Of a DNA stretch of 64,000 nucleotides, positions 30,857 through 41,289 are shown one piece after another; within the stretch, counting starts at the first letter, position 1; every line of letters starts with the position of its first letter. The notes under the pieces were generated by a model. The model was not told the DNA's origin. It saw only the letters and a program-made list of their open reading frames with translations, and did not search any database. A program made the position numbers and the translations under genes. The stretch comes from Ailanthus altissimus (taxonomy: Eukaryota > Streptophyta > Magnoliopsida > Sapindales > Simaroubaceae). The DNA lies in the NCBI GenBank assembly GCA_946807835.1, contig OX327704.1, positions 9,300,001 through 9,364,000 on the forward strand. Reading direction: 5' to 3'.

Positions 30857-33627
30857 TGGTGTCGGCGGTCCTGCCTACCAGCAGGAGCCGCCGTTGGGAA
30901 GTCCGAAGAAAAATTGGGATTAATAAGAACCGCACCAGGGTTGTACGGTGCAGGGGCTTGCGGTTCAGATTTGTCATTGTGTGCCAAGGGGTGGTGGATG
31001 ACAGACCTTTGTTTATCAATGTCTCTTATTTCACTAGGTAGAAACCTCTTTGGGGGGATAGCTTCTTCTGTCTCAAAGTTTCTATTTTTCCGCTTGAGCT
31101 TTAGTAACTTTATGGCGTTGAAGTGTGGTGTGTTGTTGCAAGAGGTGGGATTGTTTTGGGCTATTTTGCTCGGCTGGGGGGAGGTTTGTGTTTTTCTGCG
31201 TCTTGTCTGTCTAGAGGATCTTCGAAGAGAGTCCGTAGGTTTGTTTTCAAAACTAACGAGGGGAGGATGGCCAGAGGTATTCTCAGTATTGGTTCGAAAT
31301 GCTTTCTTTCCGTAACAGTGTGTGGTATTTTCTCGTTTGTTCAACGGTACCCCACTTTCTTGGGGCGCCCGATGTTTCCCACGTTCAATTGATGTCTCCC
31401 CAGAATTATTTATTAAATCAACCACCAGCTTGGTTTTTAATGCGGCGTACGACTCAAAAGATGCGGGGTTTAGCATGGGGGGAGCTGGTATTGCGTGGGG
31501 GGCCAAAACATTTGAAAAAACATTTTCGGGGCGAACTTTTTGTGTTTCCGAGTGGAAACTGTCGACCTGTTTCTGGTGGTTTGTGTCTTCTTCACACACG
31601 TTTTTGCCAACCCTCAAAACCAGTGCTCTGGCCTTATTTTCTAAACTGTTGTCTCCCCCATGCCGAACCATCTCCATTTCCATTTCTGAGTTTTCTCGAG
31701 CACCTGCGTCAAGCAGCCAAATGGTGTTGTTGTGGTTTCCCATGGTGCTGTATTCCTTTCTGGTTTCTGGCGTGCAACGTTGGTGCAGCCCTCGAGATTC
31801 CAGTGAGAGGGTATTTCCCTTCTTTCCAGGATCCTCCTCCGACAGCATTGGGACACCGCCCGTTTTGGTTCCGGGACCACCTGGCTGACATCTTCCGTGG
31901 TTCCAAACTTGTGCACCGGGTGTTAAGTTGTTGTCTGCCACTTTGTCTGCCACGTTCTGGTTCAGGTTTACTTCAAAGTTTTCCCTCGCCCCTACACCAG
32001 GCAGCCCAGTGGTGCTGCCGCTGTTTTCCATGGTGAACTTTCTCTGGTTGCTGGCCTGTGGGTGTTGCATACGAGGGCGTTCCCTACACGCCTGTCTGGT
32101 ATCTTGCCCGGTTTCCATTTCTGAGTTTTCTCGAGCACCTGCGTCAAGTTGCCAAAAGGTGCTGTCATGGTCTTCCCCGAAGCTGTTTTTCTTTCTGTTT
32201 TCTGGCGTGTAATGTTGGTGCAGCACTCGAGACTCCACTGAGGGGGTGTTTCCCTTCTTTCCAGGATCATCCTCTGACAGTATTGGGATACCGCCCGTTT
32301 TGGTCCCATGACCACCTGGTTCGTTTCCTCTTTCTGTTGCTGTCATCGGGCATTGTTCTGCAAAACATCCAACACCCTTAGGGGAAGCCACTACCTCGCG
32401 TGGCTGACTTCTTCTGTTTTCCTCCAAAAATTTGATTCCATGATTCCAAGCTTGTGCACCGGGTATTGGCACCATGTTATTGTCTGCCACTTTGTCGGGC
32501 ACATGCTGGTTCAGTTTTACTTTAGCATTTTCCCGCGCCCCTACACCAGGCTGCCGAGTGGTGCTTTCGCTGGTTTCCATGGTGGAGTTTCTCTGGTTGC
32601 TGGCATGTGGAGGCTGCATACGAGAGCGTTCCCTGCACGCCTGTCTGTTATCTTGCCCGGTTTCCCTTCCCACCTCCTCGGGTTCAGCATTTTCCAGTTG
32701 GGGGCCAACCGTTTTCCACCCTTGAGCACCAATGTCGACCGTGGCAGGGCGGATTTTGGCATGCTCGGTTCTATTGTTCCTGTCTTCCTCTTCTATGTGA
32801 CTGCCGCCATTAGGTCTTTTATGGTAGTTTGTGGGAAAAAATTTAATGCTTGTTTCCCTTGGAATGGATGCTTTTAAAACTTTTTGATTCCCCACCGCTC
32901 ATATGTTTTCTGGGTAGCGGTGGTTGCCGGGTTTTTTTAAGACTGTTGGGTATATTTGTGGGCACTCTCTATACCCGTGATCTAGGAAGCCGCAGAGGGT
33001 ACAGAATTCTGGAAGTTTTTCATACTTGAAGTCTAACCATATTAGGTTTTCAACTGACCCGAGTTTGAGAAAGATGCCTTTTCGTATTGGTTGGTCCAGG
33101 TATAATTTAACTCGTATACGCATAAACCTTCCTGTGCATGATCCTGAGTCATCAGCATCCACATCAAAGAATTTACCAATTCTGTTCCCTATTAGTTCGG
33201 CTGTTTCTACATTCATATGGATTATTGGTACATTGTTTACTTGGATCCAGAACGTGGCATATCGGAATGTGGGTTTAACAGTCACGTCTTCCTCTGAGGC
33301 TAGTTCCATTGCTATCAGAAATTTGTTGAAATTCCACGGTTCGTTCATTAAAACTTTTTTCCGATCATCTTCTAAGGTGAACTCACACAGGAAACTGTCA
33401 CCGCCTAGCCACTTGAATTTCAGTTCGCCAGTAGGCCGCCATAGGCTTCGCATTATATTTTGGAAGGCCTCTCTTTGATAATTTTTTCGAGTCAGGATCT
33501 TAACATATAGGCCGAATTTTGCTGCCAGGCGATGTCTCTTGACTACAGCTTCTGGCACTCCGAGAACCTCTTCATTGTGTGAGTTGTCAATTGAGAAGGA
33601 GTTCCATAAGGCTTCGATGTCTTCCAT
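30853..33627 (-). pseudogene. LINE ORF1: DUF4283-like and CCHC nucleic-acid-binding protein (one nonsense codon)
   Basis: From MEDIEALWNSF (33627) a DUF4283-like region of about 200 residues includes FLCEFTLEDDRKKVL and EPWNFNKFL. The knuckle CTLCGFLDHGYREC follows (near 32990). The frame then meets TGA at 32899-32901 and continues without shift for another 680 codons to a TGA at 30853-30855. The second part is hydrophilic, low in structure, internally duplicated and ends in a basic tail. ORF1 proteins of plant L1 elements bind the element RNA. The single nonsense codon would truncate the product after about 242 residues. Confidence 0.88.
31680..32670 (-). repeat. Imperfect tandem duplication inside LINE ORF1
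   Basis: Two long segments of ORF1 are similar. The plus-strand word CTGAGTTTTCTCGAGCACCT occurs at 31686 and again at 32121 (435-bp offset). TCTCTGGTTGCTGGC occurs at 32041 and 32590 (549-bp offset). The extra length of the second offset is an insertion of about 114 bp near 32320-32440 in one unit. At protein level the repeated words are DAGARENSEME, GKKGNT and PGVGAREN. The duplication keeps the reading frame. Confidence 0.8.
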
Positions 33628-33648
33628 ATATTTGAGAGAGATGAGAGA

Positions 33649-33732
33649 GTTCGCTAAGCGAACGAAAGTTCGCTGAGCGGACGAAAGTCAGATCCCTGGC
33701 TTAGGGAGAGAAAAAGAGTTCGCTGAGCGAAC
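33649..33732 (-). repeat. Three 15-bp palindromes in the LINE 5' leader
   Basis: GTTCGCTAAGCGAAC (33649-33663), GTTCGCTGAGCGGAC (33668-33682) and GTTCGCTGAGCGAAC (33718-33732) lie just upstream of the ORF1 start on the minus strand. The first and third are perfect or near-perfect 7-bp-arm palindromes. Confidence 0.85.
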
Positions 33733-33735
33733 GAG

Positions 33736-36470
33736 AGGCAAGCTATGCCTTGTTCAATAAGATTATTGATTTGATTGTATACTTCCAAAAACTTTGAAAT
33801 AAATAAAATATCATTTTTATTATCAGTATTTTTAATTAGAGTCTATGGAAATTGAAATTAATTTCTCATTCAAATCAGATCTATTGTGGTGTGTTTGGAA
33901 AATCTTAACCTAAAAAAGGTTTAATTTAATTTAAATATTGTAAAAAAAACTATTTTACCGTGCACCGGTGCAATAAAGGTGATAGTATGGATTAAACCAT
34001 TGCTTACAAAATAAATAAGGACTTGAATAAGTTGTTTTTGGGTGTACCAGTTAAATTATTTTACTTTTTTGAGGTATTTTTAATTGAATCTCAATCTCTG
34101 GGAGTCGGATCTAAATGAATTAAAAACTTATTACTTACATGTATTTTAGTAAAACATAAGGGACATCTAGTATTATTAACTCGAAGTTGGGGGGTTTTGA
34201 CATCATTTGGACATTTACTTTGTGCGGATTAGGGTTTTGGATCCATGGAATTGCGCAATTATACCGCTGGGACCCTCGAACTTTGTCTTCTCTTCTTTAC
34301 TTTTGTAGTTATTTATCTAGTGTTGCCGTTCTCATCTTAGTTCGAAAGAATTGTCGTAACTTGTTGCTTAATTTTGTCACATTCATTAACTATTTCATCA
34401 TCATGTACCAAGGCAGCTAAATCTTTGTTCCACCCCACGACATAGGATTTTTCTCTTTTTTTCTTTTTTCTTGCAATGACTTTTAGTGTGTGTTTATTTA
34501 TTTGAATTAATGCTAAGAAGATTTGATTTAATTTAATTTAGTCAGTCAATCACAACTATATTTTTTAATTTAAAGAAATGTTTTCAATCAATTTTAACTT
34601 ATTTCTTTTTAACATTAGAGGGGGAGATTCAAATTTATGATCGTCAAATTAAAGATAAAGATGCGCGTCAGTCTTTTTGTTATTAGACTATAATAACTTG
34701 TGTTAATTTTTAATTGATTTAAATATGTGATTTCTCCGATTTTTTTTTTATGAATGTAAAAAGTTTAAATAACATAATTAATTTACTTCTCAAAAACATC
34801 CCTACTTACTTAATGTATTTATATCTCTATATAAAATTCATCTTTTTGTTTATTATTAAATACCTAATGTTGCTTTTTTCAAAATGCTTTCCAAAACAAT
34901 TATTACTGTTATTAACATTACCAATTTTATCTTTTTATTTTGCTCAACTTTAAAATAGAAGGTGGGTACATTCGGGTCTAATTTGAGTTTAAAAAGACTT
35001 GATAAAACTTGAGTCTTGATCAAGACAAAAAAAAAAAAAAATTATTTTAATTTGTGGTTAGACTTAAAAAATTCCTACTTTTTTTCCCTTGTCTACCATA
35101 TTATTGAATTCTATAACACTTAGAGAATGACTTTTAAATACCTTTGAACATAAATTTTTATCTTATCTATCGTACTTGACCTTATTAAAGATAATCCAAT
35201 TAATTTCTTAGTTTCTCATGTTGAGTTCTATTCAATTCAAATGATGGAAGTCCTAATCGATTTTCAATTAAAGTTTAGGGTTTAGTTGATTTTTTTTTTT
35301 TTTGAAATTATTAAAATTTTAATGGTTTTTCCATCACCAAGAGGATTTGTGATAGGCGGATTGCTAATAGTAAAGGAGGGTGGTTGATGGTGCTTGACAA
35401 TGACAATAGTCGAAGATTGTGAGAGGGAGAGGAGAGATAGTAATGTGAGAGAGAGATGAGATACCAGTGCTGCCCAAGTCAAAACACACTACTTTAAACT
35501 CAAAAAAGAAATTTGATTTTGGGTTGAGTTATTACTTAGTTCAAGACACTAGACATGTAGAACCGATTGGTTCTAAAATAGTTTCTAAACCCAAACCGAT
35601 TCAAAAAATTTGGATCATTTCTTCAAGTCAATCGGGTCTCAAAAACAAGTCCCCCGTACTTTACAGTTATCAAAGATTTTTTTACAACTTAGAAAAAAAA
35701 ACAAAACTCATGCCATTAAAAAATTACTAAAATTCATATTTACATTGTTTCAAATTATTTATAGTTAAATATTATTTTATTTATCTACTTCTTAATATTT
35801 TATTAATTTAATATTAAAATTTTGTAAGTGTAAAATGTAAAATTATAAACTTTAGTATTTTTTAATTAAAAAAACAAACAACTTACCACTTAGTTCATGT
35901 TTTAGCAAGAAAAAAAAAGTTATTTTGATTCAAATAGTCAAATCTTTTTATATTTTTAGAATTTAGAAAGGAATGTGTAAACTCTAATGTTTCAAAATTT
36001 TCATCGACAAGCTTGTCAAGTAATAATTTTTATTTGTTTTAATGGCAAAAGGAAGTTTGTATGTCTTTATTTCTAAAATTTTTAGGATTTAAATGTCAAC
36101 CATTGCTTAATAAATATGTCGATAAAACTTTTAAAACTATTAAAGTATACACGTCCCTTTCTTAAAGCGATGAGAGTCTCATGTCTTTTTTCAATAATTT
36201 AAAATATTTTATATAATTTATTTAATATAATTATTCTAAGCCATAATGCTAGCCATCTATAAAAATGTCAAAGCCGCTCACCCAAACGTGACATAATAAT
36301 GCAATAAATTATTATAAGGAATTCGTAAATAGTCAAATTGTTAAGATGATTTTTTTATTTAATCAACTTTAAATTTTTCTAACTTTTGTAGTTAAATAAT
36401 TTTAAAATAGATAAAATTACTTATTTTACTATTTTAAAAGCACCCTTTACAGTAAATAGTACTCGTTGCA
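33736..36470. other. AT-rich intergenic DNA
   Basis: I see no gene. A 12-bp perfect palindrome TGCACCGGTGCA is at 33961-33972. Open frames here are short and of biased, low-complexity composition. Confidence 0.6.
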
Positions 36471-36479
36471 GTGAGCAAT

Positions 36480-36935
36480 ATTTATCATAGTAATCGCTTT
36501 TTTATTTTCTAATTTTATTTTATTTTTGTTTTGTTTTATTTTATTTTATAACTAATTTATTTATAATTTTATTTTATTATGTATGGAATGATTAACTTAT
36601 TTTATTTATTTAAAATTATATTTATATTTGTTCAAATTTAAATTTGTATTTATTGATTAAAATTATATTTATTTTATTTTAATTATAATATATGTTAATT
36701 ATTTAATTTAACTATAATATTACAAATTTTAAATTATTAAATAATGTAGTTAAATAAAACTAAGTAAATAATATAATAAAATAAAACAAATGTAATTTTA
36801 ATAAACAAGTACAAACTTAAATTTAGACAAATATAAATATAATTAAAAAAATTTATTTGATTATAAATAAAAGTAAAAATGTTTACTATAAATAAAATTA
36901 TATATTATAAATAATAACAAATTTAAGGGAGGAAA
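36480..36935. repeat. AT-rich foldback element
   Basis: The inner arms pair over about 60 bp: 36606-36668 (TTTATATTTGTTCAAATTTA...) with 36790-36848 (...TTAGACAAATATAAAT). The outer AT-rich flanks also pair loosely. Just to the right, 36960-37070 holds ACACCCATATTGGGTGT (36977-36993) and two copies of ATAACTTTTTAT. Ends and TSD are unclear, so it may be a MITE or simply palindromic AT-rich DNA. Confidence 0.5.
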
Positions 36936-37250
36936 ATATCACCTCCTTTATAAATTGTGCCCATAATAGGCGCGACACCCATATTGGGTGTGATAACTTT
37001 TTATTGCGCCAATTTATGCAATAACTTTTTATCATGTTTATCACCGGCACAATAAAAGGTGTTCATGTGACATGATTTTTTTTAAAAAAAATTCTGATTC
37101 TTTTCGTTTCATAATCAATAACTAATATCATTATACATTGCATTTATTGTAGACACTATTTTTTTACAAAAATAAATTTTGATCTAAATATATATAGATA
37201 TATTTATATGTTCAAGGAAAAAGAATAATTGGATCTCTAAAATTTATTTA

Positions 37251-38049
37251 AAAGGTTAATTTAGTCATTTTATTTTTACAAATATCCAAATACATCTTCA
37301 TTTATTAGTTTTTTCTATTAAGTTGAATGGTAATTATTATAATATCATTGAAGTACCATTGACCAACAGTTGATCAGTGTTGATTGATGTTGACCAATAT
37401 TGACCGACTATTGATAGGTATTGACTGACCATTGACCGACACTAGACCATTTTACTATAGACATCTTTGAACTCCAAATTTTATTATTTACATAATTGTG
37501 AAGTTATTTTTACTAATGCAGTATCATGTGAGCTTGAAATCAGTAAAAAAAAAAGATAATCCATAATTGTTTTTTACTAATTTTGATTATCCTTCAATAC
37601 TTTATTGGTGAAAATAATTTAATCATCATGTAAATCACAAAACTTGGAGTTTAATAGTGTCTTTGTGAATTGGTTTGGTACTAGTCAATGGTTGATTAAC
37701 GTGGTTAAATTGGTCAATGCCAGTTATATTGTACCATGTGTTTTTTATGAGTAAAATACTATATTGTCCATACTACCATCTAAATTAATAGGAAAAAATT
37801 TTGATAAATGAGGTGTATTTGAGAATTTTTATATTGGAGTTTAATGATGTCTATTATGAATCGGTCTGGTACTAGTTAATGGTCAGCCAACAACAGTCAA
37901 TGTTGGCCAATGCCAGTCATATTGTGTCGTGTGTCTTTTATGAGTAAAAGGTTATATTACCCATATTAACATCTAAATTAATAGAAAAAAATTGATAGAT
38001 GGGGTGTATTTAAGAAATTTTGAAAATAAGGTGACTAAATTGTCCCTTT
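37251..38049. repeat. Foldback element with long inverted arms, right arm duplicated
   Basis: The left end AAAGGTTAATTTAGTCATTT pairs with the right end AAGGTGACTAAATTGTCCCTTT. Further in, GACATCTTTGAACTCCAAA (37463-37481) pairs with TTGGAGTTTAATNNTGTC at 37645 and at 37835. The right arm is present twice in tandem with a 190-bp period (37646-37835 and 37836-38025). The pairing covers most of the element. Family not recognised. The stretch 38050-38936 holds nothing I can name. Confidence 0.75.
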
Positions 38050-38936
38050 CACAATAATTTTTTGTCAAGTTATCATTTTTCTTATTTTTAATTAATTTTA
38101 AATTAATACAAAATTACATAAAAAAAATTACAATATAAAAAAATACATATCAATCTCACTTTCTCTTGCAACAATGTGATATATTCTTATTTAGTGATTG
38201 AATTCAAATTGTCAAAATCTCAAAGTGTATGTGTTTTTCTTTATAAAAAAATATTATAAAGTTTATATTTGAATTTTGAATTGATGAGACTCATATATAA
38301 AAGAAGGGTATTTCTATTAATTTATTAAATCCTTGGTTACAAAAATTATAAATTTGCTCCAAAAAATAGCTATTTATGAAAAATTTTAATTATTATAATG
38401 TGTTGGAGCTGAATTTAATCATGTCATGTTGTGCGTGGATTGCAAACCCAAGCACTTGATCTTCATGCTCGGCCAATTCCAAATAAGCTTAGGTCATGGG
38501 CCGAACTCAAACACAACCCATTAGTATTTTTTCATATTCTTTATTTTAAAATTATTAATATGAATTTGTAAATTAAAATTTTAATATTTATATAAAATAT
38601 GAGGTTAAGAAAGCTTAAACCCAGGTCTTCTTAAATTAAAAAAAAGCGAAAAATCACCCAACTAATTTTATTATATGTTAATTTTTACAAGTTATTTATA
38701 TAAATAAAATAGTTAGATCCATGACTAATTTCTTTTATTAATATTTATGTAAATATTAAAACAATTTCATAAGCATTAGATATTTAGATATATAAAATAA
38801 TTTTTTGTTTTTATTAAGCACTCATCTTTAAATTTTAATCTAGAAATTATTAGCAAAGTCATATAAAATAAGAAAAACATTAAAAACTTGAATGACTTTT
38901 AAAAATTAAATTAACAAAATTATTTAACAAACTAGC

Positions 38937-39576
38937 GATATTATCGTCAATACCCTTAAGGTTGCCTTAATTATTAAACAATACCCACAAGTTTAAAAAA
39001 TTGATGTTTGTACTTAATATTTTAACAAAATATGCACAAATATTCAATTGTTATAAATCTATCGTCAAACTTAAGAGATCTAAGGTAATCACATCTTTTC
39101 ACATTTTAAACATTTAAATTTAAAAAAAAATTAAAAAAATTAAAAATAATATAACCGACCATTTTGGCCTTTTGTTCCAGCAACCAAATGGTCGTTTGGA
39201 ATAGAGGCCTTATGGCCTCCTATTCAGGTAGCTATTTTGGCCACCTGAATTTTTAAAATTATTTTTTAAAAATATTTTTAAAATTTTTATATTTTAATAA
39301 TTTTATTATTATTTAATTTAATTTTTATTATTTTAATATATTTAAAAGTAAAAATATTAAAATTTAAGCAAGTCATTATCATGCCAACTTTGTTAAGCGT
39401 GTCAAAGACAAAGGCCAAAACACTGATTGATAGAGAATTTATTTAATTTAATGAAATATTCCTAATGATCGAATATTTGTGCATATTTGACTAAAAAATT
39501 AATACAAACATCAATTTTTTAAATTTGTAAATATTATTGTAGTTAAGACTAGCTCAAGGATATTAATGATAATATC
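38937..39576. repeat. MITE-like element with about 120-bp terminal inverted repeats
   Basis: The left terminus GATATTATCGTCAATACCCTT pairs with the right terminus AAGGATATTAATGATAATATC. The arms continue through TTTAAAAAATTGATGTTTGT and ATATGCACAAATATTC on the left and their inverted partners on the right. The centre holds three consecutive short hairpins: CGACCATTT/AAATGGTCG (39156-39194), GAGGCC-TTAT-GGCCTC (39204-39219) and TTCAGGT/ACCTGAA (39223-39249). No clear TSD was found. Confidence 0.75.
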
Positions 39577-39599
39577 CCATTTAAATATTATACCTACAA

Positions 39600-40190
39600 T
39601 ATTATAAATTTAATATTGTACGAACTGTAATTATTATTTAATATACTTGTGGTTTAAAATATTGTAGTTGTAATATACAAGTGCAATTGAGATTAAAATT
39701 ATAATTGTCATTCTCGTAACTATAATTGTAATAAGTGAAATTATAATTATAATTATAATTACAACTATAATAATCCCAAGTGCAATTACAATTATGATAG
39801 TTGCATTTACAATCACTGTGGTTAAACTTACAAATTACAATTAATGTTGTAAATATGATTGTAATATTATAATAGTAAGTATAATTTAATTGCAATAGCA
39901 ATTATAATTGTAATAAATATTGTAATTTTAATTACAAATGATATAATTGTACTTATTATACTATTATAATTTTAATTGTCATTATCATAATTGTAATTGA
40001 AATTACAATTCTAATAGCATTACAATTACAAATACTATTACTATTACTGTTACTGTTACAATTATAATTTATGATGCAATTACTATTACTATTACAATTA
40101 TAATTTATATTGCAATTACAATTTTAATTGTAATTACACGATTCCAATTGCATTGCAATTACTATTATAATTAAATAATATAAAATAAAA
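39600..40190. repeat. AT-rich minisatellite built on ATTACAATTATAATTG words
   Basis: About 590 bp are made almost wholly of shuffled AATTGTAATTACAATTATAA words, with short CTATTACTATTACTGTTACTG runs near 40030-40050. Because the words are near-palindromic, both strands look alike. Long frames across it are low-complexity artefacts. Confidence 0.8.
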
Positions 40191-40243
40191 TTTATTCATT
40201 TATTTAAAATTCGATACTTTTTGGTGATTTTATTATTTATACG

Positions 40244-40976
40244 TGAAAACTCCAAATTTAGAACTTTTAGAAATTACGTTTTGCCCTTTGTTGTTCATCT
40301 CGAATTATCGAAGATGAGTACTGTACTCTTGCAAAAAAAGACACCTAACACTCAAGTTAGTGTATGATCAACACAAGCGTGCGGTGTATAAAAGTGTTTC
40401 AAGCAAGAGAATATTAAATACTCTTATGATTTCTCTCTTTTTGTATGTATATGTCATATTATTTCTCAATGAATATAAATTTATAATGCATGCATTTTTA
40501 TAATATAAAGTGATAGAGTTTCAATCATAATCTTTTTGCAGTGATAAAATTTAATTAATACACAATGCAATCATGTTTGCAATAAGATAATGATGCCTAT
40601 CATCTTATCGTTATGCATTCATGTGATAAAATGCTAATCATATAGTAAATAAGAGATATCATTAATGGAGTTTATACTAAAGTAAAATTATAGTTGAAGA
40701 AGAAAGAAGAAAGAAGAAGTGTATTCATACTCTTGTATCTCTTAGACAATTATATATTTTTTCCTTTCTTTAGGGGTAGTTTAGTCTTTTACCCCTTTGG
40801 AATTTAAAAGTGAACCCCCTCTTCCTCTTCCTTTTTTTGATTAAAACTTAGCCTAGGCTATTCACTTTCAGAGGGTTGATTTATTGTTTCTTTAGCCCTC
40901 ATTTTGCTTCAAAAATGTAGCATGTCTTTTTTCAAAGTGGAGTGAGCTATTAGACTTATTAATAATAGGTCCAACA
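40244..40976 (-). repeat. 3' LTR of the Tat-like element
   Basis: On the minus strand it begins TGTTGGACCTATTATTAATAAG (40976) and ends near TTTGGAGTTTTCA (40244). It shares long stretches with 59583-60249, such as TTTCTCAATGAATNTAAAT, ATAATGCATGC and AGTGATAAAATTTAATTAATAC. The two copies differ at many sites and by several indels. Confidence 0.8.
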
Positions 40977-41289
40977 AATATTTCCTACCTCTAAGTGAAG
41001 GAAATGGCGAGTCTTTGAATTTTTTCTAAAAGGTGTATTTTTCTTTACTATATATATTCAACACACGACACGTGGAGATGCCATTTTATAAATAACACCG
41101 TGCTTTAAGTAGCATTTCGCCTCTTCGAGTAAATAAAAGACAATTAATGGTGGCTACTTTAAAATGCCAAATTATTGTATTTTTGTTTTCACTTTCAATT
41201 TTTGAAAAGCTTATCAAAGCTTTTTATTTTTCTAGTAAATCCTCTGTTTCTTTATCTTTCATTTTAAGAAAACCAAGAAAGCACCTTAA

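Larger units (their letters stand above)
24214..33735 (-). mobile_element. L1-type non-LTR retrotransposon (LINE), decayed, split by a solo LTR
   Basis: Minus-strand order: 5' leader with three palindromes (33649-33732), ORF1 (33627 to 30853), ORF2 (30856 to 24263), and a terminal poly(A) seen as 18 T at 24214-24231. ORF1 is the plant type with a DUF4283-like N-terminus and a CCHC knuckle. ORF2 has endonuclease, RT, a zf-RVT-type region and RNase H. After subtracting the 2.48-kb LTR insertion the element is about 7 kb. A flanking TSD was not found. It lies upstream of, and in the same orientation as, the J-protein gene, with its 3' tail toward that gene's promoter. Confidence 0.92.

Noticed and set aside
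31299..32036. Long plus-strand frames opposite LINE ORF1 (also 32308-32877)
   Set aside because: They are shadows of the internally repeated ORF1 on the other strand, with no motif or start context of their own.
30853..32895. A 680-residue hydrophilic protein as an independent host gene
   Set aside because: It is in the same frame as the upstream DUF4283/CCHC region, separated by one TGA, and abuts LINE ORF2, so it is the second part of LINE ORF1.
34187..35730. Short frames in the AT-rich spacer as small genes
   Set aside because: No motif, no splice-consistent neighbours, and lengths expected by chance.
39634..39901. Tyr/Ile-rich minus-strand frames in the AT-rich minisatellite
   Set aside because: Composition follows the repeated ATTATAATTGTAAT words; low-complexity artefact.
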